Translations under genes and position numbers: made by a program
Assembly: GCA_023301725.1 (NCBI GenBank)
Contig: JALZUD010000050.1
Span: 40,435 to 104,434 of the forward strand
From: Granulosicoccus sp.
GTDB lineage: Bacteria; Pseudomonadota; Gammaproteobacteria; Granulosicoccales; Granulosicoccaceae
Reading direction: 5' to 3'
DNA length: 64,000 nucleotides
Shown: positions 53,074 through 62,354 of the stretch, one piece after another
Layout: each line of letters starts with the position of its first letter
Position numbering within the stretch: the first letter of the stretch is position 1
Notes under the pieces: generated by a model
The model's input: only the letters and a program-made list of their open reading frames with translations
Databases searched by the model: none
What the model was told of the DNA's origin: nothing

Positions 53074-54855
53074 TCAGCAGGTAGCAAGCTCTGCATGCGC
53101 CACACTCAGACGATCATACACAGCATCATCAACATCTATAGACGAGAGTTGTCCCGTATTGGATTTACCCAATTCGGCAGCATTTGCCTCGTCAGTATCT
53201 ATGTGCATCTCCAGCGCATAGCTGTCTTTAACCCGCACTAGCACATCGCCAAATACCAGATCGCGTTCGCCGCCAACAATGGCAACTGACACCTCATCGC
53301 GATCAGCCACACCGAAGCGCTTGGCATCATCTGAATGCATATGAATGTGCCGCCGGGCACAGATCAAGCCTTCACTCAGCGAGACGGTGCCACTTGTCCC
53401 TTCCAGTGTAATAGGGGCAGACGCTGCCACATTGCCCGAATCACGAACAGGCGCATCAACTCCAAGGCGGAACTCATCGGTGCGCGATATTTCAATCTGG
53501 TCAACATCACGCAGAGGGCCAAGCACTCGTACATTGTCGATCCGACCTCGTGGGCCGATCAAATTCACACGCTGGTCGCACGCATACTGACCCGGCTGTG
53601 ACAACTCACGCGCAGGTGTGGGCGTGGCATGCTCTCCGAACAATGCGGCAAACGTGGCTTTGGTGAGGTGGCAATGACGACCGCTAACCGCTATGGGAAT
53701 ATTCATAGACACCTGAGTGACTTCACTGGCGATCAAGGAGCCACACAGCTTCGCCATCATAAGCTCCTCATTGGTCTTGACCACGATCACCTCCACTCGC
53801 GATCGCTCTGTCGTGATTCGTGCGTAGTCATCGTCTTTCGCTATCTGGGTATCCCGATTGCGATCTACATCCAGCATAACGCCCAGAAATTCTAACCGTT
53901 GCAGTATTCGCCCTCGCATGCTGGCACTGTTCTCGCCAATACCCCCGGTAAACACAATGGCATCAAGGCCGCCCATGGCAGCCGCATAGGCGCCAATATA
54001 TTTGCGCGCCCGGTGTGCAAACACATTGATCGCTAGACGCGCGCCGTCGTGGCCCTCTTCAGCCGCGATTTCGATATCACGTAAGTCGTTGCCGAGCCCA
54101 CTCAAACCCGCCAGACCACTATTCTTATTCAACAACGAGTCGAGCGCTTCAGCGTCGTAACCTTTGCGCAACAACGCAAGCAATACACCGGCATCAACAT
54201 CACCAGAACGGGTTCCCATAACCAACCCCTCCAGAGGTGTGTTGCCCATGCTGGTTTCAGCCGAACGTCCGTACTCAACCGCACAAGCACTGGCACCATT
54301 CCCAAGGTGCAATGTAATGAGGCGTGTGTCGTTCAACGGCCTTTGTAGAAATTGTGCAGCTATTCCCGCGGCATATTCGTGAGAGATGCCATGGAAACCG
54401 TAACGTCTTATGCCATGTTCTGCTGCCACATTTTGATCTATGGCGTAAGTCTGGGCTCTGCGAGGCATGCGAGCATGGAAAGCAGTATCGAACACAGCGA
54501 TGTGAGAGGCTGCGGGTAAAGAGGAAGACGCCGCTAAAATGGCCTCAAGCGCATACGGGTTATGCATCGGAGCATCTGGAATGAATCGCTCGATGGCACT
54601 CAGCACTTGCGCATCGATACGCACAGCTCTGTCATAGTCAGGCCCCCCATGCACAACGCGATGGCCAACCACTTGCACATCAAATTCTGCAGTTTCCTCA
54701 AGAATTTCAGTAATGGCCTGACGATGTGAATCCCGAGAACCCCCATCGGTATCACCTAGACGTTCGCGCTTTCCAGAGCTAAGCAGCTTTAACTCCAAGT
54801 CGAATATCGCGTATTTGACGCTTGAAGACCCGCAGTTAATGATGAGTGTGTGCAT
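53074..54855 (-). CDS. Acetate kinase fused to PduL-type phosphate acyltransferase
   Basis: One frame of 593 residues joins two enzymes. Residues 1-383 are an acetate/propionate kinase: INCGSSSVKYAIFD, GHRVVHGG, FDTAFHARMP, RRYGFHGISHEY, HLGNGASACA, GTRSGDVD and VFTGGIGENSASMR. Residues 384-593 are a PduL phosphotransacylase: IPIAVSGRHCHLTKATFAALFG at the start, LRDVDQIEISRTDEFRLG, and the metal-binding ICARRHIHMHSDDAKRFG. Together they would convert acetyl-CoA and phosphate to acetyl phosphate, then to acetate with ATP formation, or run in reverse. The frame opens at TTG 54873, but ATG 54855 (MHTLIINCG) is the family start. No stop or frameshift lies at the junction. Confidence 0.92.
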   Translation of the reverse strand: MHTLIINCGSSSVKYAIFDLELKLLSSGKRERLGDTDGGSRDSHRQAITEILEETAEFDVQVVGHRVVHGGPDYDRAVRIDAQVLSAIERFIPDAPMHNPYALEAILAASSSLPAASHIAVFDTAFHARMPRRAQTYAIDQNVAAEHGIRRYGFHGISHEYAAGIAAQFLQRPLNDTRLITLHLGNGASACAVEYGRSAETSMGNTPLEGLVMGTRSGDVDAGVLLALLRKGYDAEALDSLLNKNSGLAGLSGLGNDLRDIEIAAEEGHDGARLAINVFAHRARKYIGAYAAAMGGLDAIVFTGGIGENSASMRGRILQRLEFLGVMLDVDRNRDTQIAKDDDYARITTERSRVEVIVVKTNEELMMAKLCGSLIASEVTQVSMNIPIAVSGRHCHLTKATFAALFGEHATPTPARELSQPGQYACDQRVNLIGPRGRIDNVRVLGPLRDVDQIEISRTDEFRLGVDAPVRDSGNVAASAPITLEGTSGTVSLSEGLICARRHIHMHSDDAKRFGVADRDEVSVAIVGGERDLVFGDVLVRVKDSYALEMHIDTDEANAAELGKSNTGQLSSIDVDDAVYDRLSVAHAELATC

Positions 54856-55094
54856 GTTAGAAAAACAGCCCAAAGATGGAGGTACACGAAGCTTACCCGA
54901 AGTGAAAGCGTGACCGAGTGCCCAGTGTTAAATCTTAGCGTGGGAACCGGCCCGCACTGTAAACAAACCCCTGCAATGTAGTGCTCGCTCTTTCCGATAA
55001 AAGCATTCATGAATTTGCTAACTTCAATCCGTCCTCAACTAACTGTGCCTGTCTGCTGGAATCTTGCAGCGCATGTACAGGGAAGCGATAATCT

Positions 55095-55883
55095 GTGAGC
55101 ATTGTTATTTTACTGGGGGGTACAGGTCCCAACGGTAATGCGGAACACCGTTATTTGGCGCAGCAGTTTCTCGATCACTTTGGCGACAAGGTCAGTCGAA
55201 TTATCTGTGCGGACCCTCCTGCGCGGCCAAAGCACCAACGGATCAAGAGACTGATTAAACGTGGCAATTTCGCTGAGAGGATTGCGCGGGCTCGTTACAA
55301 AGGGAGCTACGGCCCAGACGCCGAGCATTTGAGACAATTACTGTTGCCTGATGAACAAGCCGCACAGATGCCTGGTGGCGACAAAGTTTGCGTGGTTGAG
55401 TCGCACAATAGCGAGCAGTGTCAGCAACTCATTGCACAGGTGCAACCCGATGTGATTGTGGTTTACGGCACAGCCATCATTCACACACCGACGTTCAGTC
55501 TCTCTCGGCTCATTACACTGAACATGCACACAGGACTTTCACCTTTTTACCGCGGTGACAGCACCTTGTTCTGGCCAGTGTATTTTAATGACCCAGAGCA
55601 TCTTGGCGTTACCGTGCATGAACTGGTCGCCTCAGTCGATGGCGGCGATGTGGCATCCACTGCTCACATCCAGTACGAGCAAGGCGACACTGAAGCCCAT
55701 TTGTTTTGTAAAGGCGTGAAGGCTGGAACCGCTTTGTACCTTGACGCTGTTGAGCAAGCTTTAAACGGCACGTTACGTTGCCATCCACAGGATTTATCGA
55801 AAGGCCGAGAATTCAGCTGGAGACATCGCACCGTAGCCTCAGAGCACAAGGTATTAGCTCAGCTTGAACGCTGGGCCTCCTAA
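55095..55883 (+). CDS. Formyltransferase family protein
   Basis: Formyl-transferase fold of 262 residues. After a Rossmann-like start, the catalytic pair appears as LNMHTGLSPFYRGDSTLFW (N143, H145), and VDGGDVA supplies the conserved Asp. It uses 10-formyl-tetrahydrofolate to formylate an amino group; sugar N-formyltransferases and methionyl-tRNA formyltransferase share this core. Its size and partner favour an amino sugar or envelope substrate. The GTG start at 55095 follows GGGAAG. It overlaps the next gene by one base. Confidence 0.83.
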   Translation: MSIVILLGGTGPNGNAEHRYLAQQFLDHFGDKVSRIICADPPARPKHQRIKRLIKRGNFAERIARARYKGSYGPDAEHLRQLLLPDEQAAQMPGGDKVCVVESHNSEQCQQLIAQVQPDVIVVYGTAIIHTPTFSLSRLITLNMHTGLSPFYRGDSTLFWPVYFNDPEHLGVTVHELVASVDGGDVASTAHIQYEQGDTEAHLFCKGVKAGTALYLDAVEQALNGTLRCHPQDLSKGREFSWRHRTVASEHKVLAQLERWAS

Positions 55884-56965
55884 TGAAAACAGCGTTAAAA
55901 GCGTTAGTTAGATCGGCTTTCAGAAGCATCGGCTTAACAATATACAAAGCTGGCCTTGCAAATTGGGTTATTAACCGCTCATCACGCACACGCGCGGTGT
56001 TGTATCACGCTGTGGAGGATAGCAGCAGCAGTTTTACCGATAAACTGGATATCAATCTGCCACCGGATCTGTTTGCACTACACCTCGATTACTACGCGCG
56101 TTTCTACAATGTGATTAGTATGAGCGAACACCTGAGATCTCGCCGTGCAAGCAGCGTGAACGAAGACGATTATTCCGATAGAGCTAACAAGAAAAAACCA
56201 TCGCTACTCATCACGTTTGATGATGGCTACGCGAGCGTTAAAGATCACGCGCTGCCATTGCTTGAGCAACATAAAATGTCTGCCACGGTGTACCTGATCG
56301 GCAACGCTGTGCGCGGTCGCATGGTGTGGGTTAACCGATTGAATCAGGCGCTGAACGAGCAGCCCGTGCATGCCCGTGAGGTTCTGGACGCCTACCCCGG
56401 GTATCCCGGGCTTAATAAACTACCGCGCCGCCGCATCATTCATTACATCCAATCGCACTTTGAACCCAAGCAAATTGAAAACTTGATTGAACGGATAGAA
56501 TCCACCGTCGTCGGCCTTACAGTGGATCCTGACAACCTGTTTTCATCACCAGCCGATATTCGCGAAATGCAAAAGCGGGGCATAGAATTTGGCTTCCATA
56601 GTAATGAGCACTACAATTTGGGCCGCTGCACAGATAAGGAGCTGGAGGTGGCGCTGACTACCGACGGATTAGAATGTCTGCTCAATTCCAACACCTTTGC
56701 GTATCCGTTTGGGTACTTTTCACCATCGGCGATAGGCAGGCTCAAGCGGCGTGGCTACAAATTGCTGCTAACGGTAGGCAACAATAACAATCGCTTCAGC
56801 GAATTGCATCTGGACAGATGTGAGGTGTTTGAGCCAGATTTTGCCAGCTTGTTTGCGCGCTTGGAAATCGAGGAGCCAATAATCGCAGGGGTAAAACGGT
56901 TCGTGTTCAGGTGTCGGAACCATTTGCATCGCTTGCGCCAGCGACAGGTTCAACGCACTGCCTGA
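55883..56965 (+). CDS. Polysaccharide deacetylase family protein (NodB-like)
   Basis: Metal-dependent carbohydrate esterase of 360 residues. The catalytic motif TFDDGY is at 111-116 (Asp113 general base, Asp114 metal ligand), and GFHSNEHYNLG supplies the two His ligands. FAYPFGYFS is the third NodB motif. The N-terminal 40 residues contain a basic region and one hydrophobic stretch, perhaps a membrane anchor. It overlaps the formyltransferase gene by one base, so it probably acts on the same product: removing an N-acyl or N-formyl group. Confidence 0.88.
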   Translation: MKTALKALVRSAFRSIGLTIYKAGLANWVINRSSRTRAVLYHAVEDSSSSFTDKLDINLPPDLFALHLDYYARFYNVISMSEHLRSRRASSVNEDDYSDRANKKKPSLLITFDDGYASVKDHALPLLEQHKMSATVYLIGNAVRGRMVWVNRLNQALNEQPVHAREVLDAYPGYPGLNKLPRRRIIHYIQSHFEPKQIENLIERIESTVVGLTVDPDNLFSSPADIREMQKRGIEFGFHSNEHYNLGRCTDKELEVALTTDGLECLLNSNTFAYPFGYFSPSAIGRLKRRGYKLLLTVGNNNNRFSELHLDRCEVFEPDFASLFARLEIEEPIIAGVKRFVFRCRNHLHRLRQRQVQRTA

Positions 56966-56996
56966 TGGAAGATTTGCCTCCCTCAAAATGACGAAA

Positions 56997-57012
56997 CCCC
57001 GCAAATGCGGGG
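56997..57012. terminator. GC-rich hairpin between convergent genes
   Basis: CCCCGCA-AA-TGCGGGG gives a perfect 7-bp stem between the deacetylase gene (plus) and the cold-shock gene (minus). On the minus strand it is followed by TTTCGTCATTTT, a U-rich tail, so it is a good intrinsic terminator for the cold-shock gene; on the plus strand the tail is poor. Confidence 0.7.
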
Positions 57013-57043
57013 CTCCGTGTGCAAAACAGATCGCCAGATCTGA

Positions 57044-57247
57044 TTACATAGCAGATACGTTGACTGCTGCTGGGCCTTTTTGGCCTTGTTCGATATCGAA
57101 GCTCACTTTCTGACCTTCGTCGAGTGTTTTGTAACCATCACCAGTGATGGCTGTGTGGTGGACGAATACGTCCTTGCCGCCATCTTCAGGAGCGATAAAG
57201 CCGAAACCCTTCGCCGCGTCGAACCACTTAACTGTACCAGTACTCAA
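57044..57247 (-). CDS. Cold-shock protein (CspA family)
   Basis: Nucleic-acid-binding OB-fold protein of 67 residues. RNP motifs [12 protein letters not shown] and VFVHHTAI are present, and STGTVKWFD opens the domain as in other Csp proteins. The frame is open back to 57307, but only TTG 57247 gives the family length, and AGGG stands eight bases ahead. A candidate promoter is at 57306-57335 and a terminator directly downstream. It binds single-stranded RNA as an anti-folding chaperone. Confidence 0.93.
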   Translation of the reverse strand: MSTGTVKWFDAAKGFGFIAPEDGGKDVFVHHTAITGDGYKTLDEGQKVSFDIEQGQKGPAAVNVSAM

Positions 57248-57612
57248 GATAATACCCTGTATATATAAAACAACAAACGGAATCTGGAAACAACGATCGG
57301 AAAGCACTATACTTCCTCAAATAACGTTGAAACAACTGACTCCTTTACAATAACCAAAACGATTTGCCGAGCTGAAAAAACTTTGCAAGACGTTAGCGGT
57401 CGCTAAAGCGGACCAGAATTAGTTCCCTAAATCTTCTCCACAATCGCAATATAAGTAGTTTGCGCTCCGATTACAAGCTTCGGTTGAATCGGACTGCCAA
57501 TTTAAGTGGAGTATTCGCGTTACAATTGCGTTTGCGGCTTATTTTAGCCGCCACCAAGCGCTATCTGACTCTGCAGTCAATCTAATTCTCGATACCCTCA
57601 CCCAAGCACTCT
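57248..57612. other. 365-bp divergent intergenic region (csp / rapA)
   Basis: No gene seen. It contains a candidate csp promoter (57306-57335), an inverted repeat TTAGCG-GT-CGCTAA at 57393-57406, and a hairpin GCGGCT-TATTTT-AGCCGC at 57534-57551 within the rapA leader. The csp leader would be about 50 bases and is AT-rich. Confidence 0.6.
57306..57335 (-). promoter_or_regulatory. Candidate cold-shock gene promoter
   Basis: Minus-strand TTGTTT (57335-57330) and TATAGT (57311-57306) are 18 bp apart, giving transcription from about 57299 and a 5' leader of about 50 bases before the TTG start. Confidence 0.45.
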
Positions 57613-60390
57613 ATGACTCAAGAATTTACCGCCGGTCAACGCTGGATCAGCGATGCCGAATCCGACCTTGGACTTGGAACCATACTGGAGGTCGAGTTTC
57701 GTCAAATAACCGTCGTTTTTCTCGCCAGTGGTGAAACTCGGATCTACGCAAAAGAAACCGCTCCTCTTACAAGAGTGGCATTTCAAAGTGGTGATCGAAT
57801 TACCAGCCATGAAGGCTGGGATTTGCAAATAGAAAACGTCGTCGAAGAAGACGGGCTTCTCAGCTATATCGGCGTACGCGCAGATACTGGCGAAAAAGCG
57901 CTGCTTAACGAGGCGGGCCTCGACAATTTTCTGCAGTTCCGTACACCCAGAGACAGACTATTCGCAGGCTTGATAGAGGGACAACGATGGTTTAATTTAC
58001 GCCGCCAAGTGTTCGATTTTAGACACAAGCTCGCACAGTCTCCAATTAAGGGATTGATGGGTGCGCGAGTTGCCGTGTTGCCACACCAAATTTATATCGC
58101 TGTTGAAGCATTAGCCAGACGTCACCCTCGACTCTTACTGGCAGACGAAGTGGGCTTAGGTAAAACCATAGAAGCGGGCATGATTGTCCACAGTTCACTC
58201 GCCAACAATCTGGTCTCGCGCGTACTCATTACTGTGCCCTCGCCTTTGCTGCACCAGTGGCTGGTAGAGATGATTAGAAAATTCAATCTAAGTTTTAGCA
58301 TCATGGACGAGGAACGCTTTACTGAACTCGCACCTTCAGCCCCGGAAGGCAATCCGTTTCTAGCAGAGCAGCTAGTGCTTTGCTCATTAGATACCTTGTT
58401 GGACAACGATGAAATTGGTGATGCAGCCGCCAGTGCTGGGTGGGACATGCTAGTGGTCGATGAAGCACATCACCTTGCTTGGGAAGAAGATGCCCCTTCA
58501 GATGCCTACACGCTAATTGAAGAACTAGCTCTGGAAACAGAATCAGTTCTGTTACTCACAGCCACCCCAGAACAACTGGGTCAGTCAGGTCATTTTGCGC
58601 GACTTCGTTTGCTCGATCCACAACGGTTTGGTTCGTTGCGGCAGTATCAACAAGAAGAATCCGGTTTCACGCAGCTGGCATCTGTTGCCGACAAACTCGC
58701 GCTACAAGACGCGCTTGATGACGCCCAAGTCAAACAATTGGAACAACTACTGGGAGACGCATTTTCTGACACTGAAAAGAAAACACTAAGTAGCAGTGCG
58801 GCCCTTGCCATGAGCGACCTAGGCAATGAGCTTATCGGCAAGATGATAGACAGGCACGGCACCGGCAGGCTTATGTTCAGAAACACACGACAAGCCATTA
58901 GCGGATTTCCAGAACGACAACTCCATCAGTATGAGCTGGATGATGACTCACATGAGAGTCGCGCCACTTGGCTCATAGAATTCATGACCGAGCACTACCC
59001 GCAAAAAATTCTGGTTATTTGCTCATCAATGCAAAGCGTAAAAGACTTAGCTGAGCTACTTCGCAAAGCAGGCATTTCCAGCGCACAGTTTCACGAAGAT
59101 CTCAGCATCGTAGAGCGTGACAGAGCCGCAGCCTGGTTTGCAGATCCAGAAGAGGACTGTCGCTTATTGTTGTGTTCAGAAATTGGTAGCGAAGGACGTA
59201 ACTTTCAATTTCTACACAACGTAGTAATGTTCGAACTGCCAAGCTCGCCAGATCTACTTGAACAAAGAATTGGCCGGCTAGACCGCATCGGACAAAAAGA
59301 AACCATCCAGATTCATGTGCCGGTGGCTAAGGGTTCACGGGATGCAGTACTTTCAAGCTGGTACCACGAAGGGCTCAACGCCTTTGAACGAATATGCAAG
59401 TCGGGCACGGCAGTTCGAAAACTTGTTGAAGATGATCTGCAAGCGATTTTGCAAAGCGAGTCATACACGCAAGCACAACTTGCCAAACTGATTAAAAAAT
59501 CTAACACTGCGCGCGAAAAGATTGAAAAGGAACTAGAGACTGGTCGTGACCGACTTCTGGAGCTTAATTCCAATCGGCCAGAGCTCATTCAGGAACACCT
59601 CGATGCCTTGGCCAGAATGGATCGTAATTATCAACTGCAGGATTTCATGGACGCTGTGTTTGATCGCTTCGGCGTTGATGTTGCTGAGCAACGTGATCAC
59701 TGGATTGTGCATCCCAGCGACCACATGCAAGTTGAGCACTTCCCCCACCTGTCAGCTACCGGCATGACCATCACGTTTGACCGTGAAACTGCATTAACCC
59801 GTGAGGACTTCACGTACTTGACCTGGGATCATCCAATGGTGGTGAGCTGCATGGATCTGATTCTCGACGAAGGGTATGGACAGGCTGACTGTCAGGTGAT
59901 CAAGACAGAGCTGCTGCCAAAAACGCTAACCTTCATCGAGGCCAGCTATGTATTGCAATGTACAGCCGATCCCGAACTTAATATTGATCGCTATATACCC
60001 GCGCAAGTTCAATCTTTCTGTATTGGTATTGATGGACAGGATTACACCGAAACACTGGCAGATGTAGAACTGGATACGCTTAAGCAACGGTACGATAGAA
60101 ACGCTCTGCGCAAAGTTATCCTGAAAAATCGTTCTGCCATTGAGAAACTAATTGATCACTCCGACTCACTCACAGCTGCCACTCTGCCCACCCTGGTTGA
60201 AAATGCTCGCGAGCAAATTGTGAGCGAATTCAGCGAGGCCCGAGAACGCCTGACCAGTCTTGCGCGTGTTAACCCATCTGTTAATGAAAGCGAGGTGGAC
60301 GAATTAGCCGCTCGCGAAGCTGAGCTGCTAGACGCTCTGCAGGGTACGCATTCGCGTGCGGTGTCTATACGCGTTATGTTTAATAGTTAA
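57613..60390 (+). CDS. rapA: RNA polymerase-associated protein RapA
   Basis: Swi2/Snf2-type ATPase of 925 residues that recycles RNA polymerase. An N-terminal Tudor-like region (GQRWISDAESDLGLGTI) is followed by the helicase core: Walker A DEVGLGKTIEAG (178-189), VVDEAHHLAW, LLTATPEQLGQSGHFARLRLLDP, and motifs V-VI EIGSEGRNFQF and DLLEQRIGRLDRIGQ. C-terminal helical domains complete the family length. The gene end overlaps the open frame ahead of xthA. RapA is typical of Gammaproteobacteria and helps place the organism. Confidence 0.95.
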   Translation: MTQEFTAGQRWISDAESDLGLGTILEVEFRQITVVFLASGETRIYAKETAPLTRVAFQSGDRITSHEGWDLQIENVVEEDGLLSYIGVRADTGEKALLNEAGLDNFLQFRTPRDRLFAGLIEGQRWFNLRRQVFDFRHKLAQSPIKGLMGARVAVLPHQIYIAVEALARRHPRLLLADEVGLGKTIEAGMIVHSSLANNLVSRVLITVPSPLLHQWLVEMIRKFNLSFSIMDEERFTELAPSAPEGNPFLAEQLVLCSLDTLLDNDEIGDAAASAGWDMLVVDEAHHLAWEEDAPSDAYTLIEELALETESVLLLTATPEQLGQSGHFARLRLLDPQRFGSLRQYQQEESGFTQLASVADKLALQDALDDAQVKQLEQLLGDAFSDTEKKTLSSSAALAMSDLGNELIGKMIDRHGTGRLMFRNTRQAISGFPERQLHQYELDDDSHESRATWLIEFMTEHYPQKILVICSSMQSVKDLAELLRKAGISSAQFHEDLSIVERDRAAAWFADPEEDCRLLLCSEIGSEGRNFQFLHNVVMFELPSSPDLLEQRIGRLDRIGQKETIQIHVPVAKGSRDAVLSSWYHEGLNAFERICKSGTAVRKLVEDDLQAILQSESYTQAQLAKLIKKSNTAREKIEKELETGRDRLLELNSNRPELIQEHLDALARMDRNYQLQDFMDAVFDRFGVDVAEQRDHWIVHPSDHMQVEHFPHLSATGMTITFDRETALTREDFTYLTWDHPMVVSCMDLILDEGYGQADCQVIKTELLPKTLTFIEASYVLQCTADPELNIDRYIPAQVQSFCIGIDGQDYTETLADVELDTLKQRYDRNALRKVILKNRSAIEKLIDHSDSLTAATLPTLVENAREQIVSEFSEARERLTSLARVNPSVNESEVDELAAREAELLDALQGTHSRAVSIRVMFNS

Positions 60391-60418
60391 TCTCAGGGTT
60401 AATGTAGATAGCACTCTT

Positions 60419-61234
60419 ATGAAAATTGTCTCGTTCAATGTAAATAGCGTGCGTTTGCGCCTTCATCAGCTCGAAGCGTTGGTTGCGGCACACGACCCAG
60501 ATGTGGTCGGCTTGCAGGAAACGAAGGTGGTAGACGCTGACTTCCCTGAAGAAGCCTTAAAAGAGATGGGTTTTCACAGCGCCTTTGCAGGGCAAAAGAC
60601 GCACTACGGTGTGGCCATGCTCTCAAAAACACCAATGCGTGATGTGAGCATCGGTTATTCCACTGACACTGAAGAATCCCAGAAGCGCTTGGTTAGCGCA
60701 ACAGTGACGAGCCCTAAAGGCGCGCCAGTCACAGTAATCAATGGGTATTTTCCGCAAGGTGAGAAACGCGACCATCCCATTAAATTTCCAGCCAAACAAA
60801 AATTCTATGCCGACCTGCAAACAAAGCTGGAAACGCAGCACAGTGCTAACGACAATCTAGCGTTAATAGGCGACTTCAATATTGCGCCAGTAGATGAAGA
60901 CTTGGGTATTGGCCCTGACAACGTAAAACGTTGGCTTCGACAAGGTGCGACCAGCTTTTTACCTGAAGAACGCGAATGGTTCGAACGGCTACTAGCTTGG
61001 GGACTCGATGACAGCTATCGAGTCAAATACCCACACAAGGATGACAAGTTCAGCTGGTTCGATTACCGAAGCAAAGGCTTTGACCGCGATCCAAAGCGCG
61101 GCTTGCGCATTGATCATCTGCTATGCACCCGCGCAATGACGGCCGCGCTCAAAGACAGCGGCATAGACTATGATATCCGCGCGATGGAAAAGCCATCAGA
61201 CCACTGCCCTGTCTGGTCTGAGTTTGATGTGTAG
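60419..61234 (+). CDS. xthA: Exodeoxyribonuclease III
   Basis: AP endonuclease and 3'-5' exonuclease of the ExoIII/EEP family, 271 residues. Motifs: FNVNSVRLRLHQLEAL, GLQETKVVDADFP (catalytic Glu), YGVAMLSKTP, NGYFPQGEKRDHPIKFPAK, LIGDFNIAP, LRIDHLLCT and EKPSDHCPVW (catalytic His), all ExoIII-type. The frame opens at 60356 within rapA; ATG 60419 starts the conserved MKIVSFN. Twenty-eight bases behind rapA. Confidence 0.95.
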   Translation: MKIVSFNVNSVRLRLHQLEALVAAHDPDVVGLQETKVVDADFPEEALKEMGFHSAFAGQKTHYGVAMLSKTPMRDVSIGYSTDTEESQKRLVSATVTSPKGAPVTVINGYFPQGEKRDHPIKFPAKQKFYADLQTKLETQHSANDNLALIGDFNIAPVDEDLGIGPDNVKRWLRQGATSFLPEEREWFERLLAWGLDDSYRVKYPHKDDKFSWFDYRSKGFDRDPKRGLRIDHLLCTRAMTAALKDSGIDYDIRAMEKPSDHCPVWSEFDV

Positions 61235-61306
61235 ATCGAGGGTTAGCTAAAGCCATCGAGGCACACCGAATTACCAGCGCCCGCTTATGACAAATCCCGT
61301 GCTTAA

Positions 61307-62224
61307 ATGATGAACACTCTTTTAAACGCAGAAGAAGCACTTCAAATTATTCGCAGGCACTATAGCCTTGGTAGCATTAAGTATTGCATGTTCATCAGGC
61401 GTGGATTCAATGACACCTATCTGGTGGACACTGGCTCCAAAAAATACATATTTCGTCTGTACCTAAACGGTAAGTACTATGTTGCATCTCATGATGCTTA
61501 TAGATTTGAGCTGGATCTTGTCAATCATCTACACACACGCGATGTGCCAGTAGCCACTGCAATACCCACTCAAAATGGTGAGCATTTAGGTGTGATGCAA
61601 ACTGCGCATGGTCAAAGAGCTTTTGCTCTATTCAACTATGCGGATGGTATCGCGCTTAGTAGAGATTCAGTGACGAATGACCAAGGTTATCAACTGGGAG
61701 TTGCATTGGCGAATTTGCATCTGGCTGCAAATTCTTTTGAATCTCAGTTTGAACGTTATAAGCTCGACTTAAAATACTTGATAGACGAGCCAATACGATT
61801 GATTTCCGAGGGAGAAAAAAGCACTGACCCCAAAGACAACATAAAACATGGTCGACGAATAATAGATAAGCTTCAGCCAATCGAGCCTTACATTGATCGT
61901 ATAAAAAGTATTGGAACAGAGGGTGATAAATTCGGCATCATTCATGCGGATTTGCATTTAGGCAATGTGCACTTTCGTGGCAATGAGCTTACAATTTTCG
62001 ATTTTGATCACTGTGCGTATGGCTGGCGCGCCTATGATCTTGCCATAGCAAGTGGACTCCCAAAAAAGCAAAAAGCTTCTATGATAGAAGGTTACGAAAG
62101 CAAGCGGCCCCTAAGCCAAGAAGAGCGCGACAGCTTGATGGATTTGGGCAACCTAAGAAATCTATGGGATATTGGCGACATACTGGCTACGGAAAATCTA
62201 CGAAAGCTATTGCTAGATGTGTAG
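61307..62224 (+). CDS. APH-type phosphotransferase (aminoglycoside/homoserine kinase fold)
   Basis: Protein of 305 residues with the protein-kinase-like APH fold. A nucleotide-loop region (GFNDTYLVDTGSKKYIFRLYL), then the catalytic loop GIIHADLHLGNVHF (D in HAD) and the metal-binding motif FDFDHC are present. Substrate unknown; homoserine or choline kinases and antibiotic phosphotransferases share the fold. AT-richer sequence and codon choice differ from the housekeeping genes upstream. A truncated copy of its 3' end is found at 63681-63938. Confidence 0.82.
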   Translation: MMNTLLNAEEALQIIRRHYSLGSIKYCMFIRRGFNDTYLVDTGSKKYIFRLYLNGKYYVASHDAYRFELDLVNHLHTRDVPVATAIPTQNGEHLGVMQTAHGQRAFALFNYADGIALSRDSVTNDQGYQLGVALANLHLAANSFESQFERYKLDLKYLIDEPIRLISEGEKSTDPKDNIKHGRRIIDKLQPIEPYIDRIKSIGTEGDKFGIIHADLHLGNVHFRGNELTIFDFDHCAYGWRAYDLAIASGLPKKQKASMIEGYESKRPLSQEERDSLMDLGNLRNLWDIGDILATENLRKLLLDV

Positions 62225-62326
62225 CTCGTTCAGAGCCAATAACCAACCTTTGAAAACCGCTCATTTTATGGGAATAGATACCCATTAAAGATTCAGCGCA
62301 GGATACACGTGTATCCTCCGAGCGAG
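62205..62326 (+). repeat. 122-bp direct repeat, copy 1
   Basis: Spans the last codons of the phosphotransferase gene and its 3' flank. It matches 63817-63938 at 111 of 122 positions (11 mismatches by my count, no gaps). It contains an 18-bp perfect palindrome at 62300-62317. The copies lie about 1.6 kb apart in the same orientation. Confidence 0.85.
62300..62317. promoter_or_regulatory. 18-bp palindrome AGGATACACGTGTATCCT
   Basis: Perfect dyad with a CACGTG core, fully conserved in the second repeat copy although flanking bases diverge. It could be a protein-binding site or, in RNA, a hairpin; no T-run follows, so simple termination is doubtful. Confidence 0.5.
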
Positions 62327-62354
62327 GCTTCATAAAAAGTATTCACCTTTTTGA

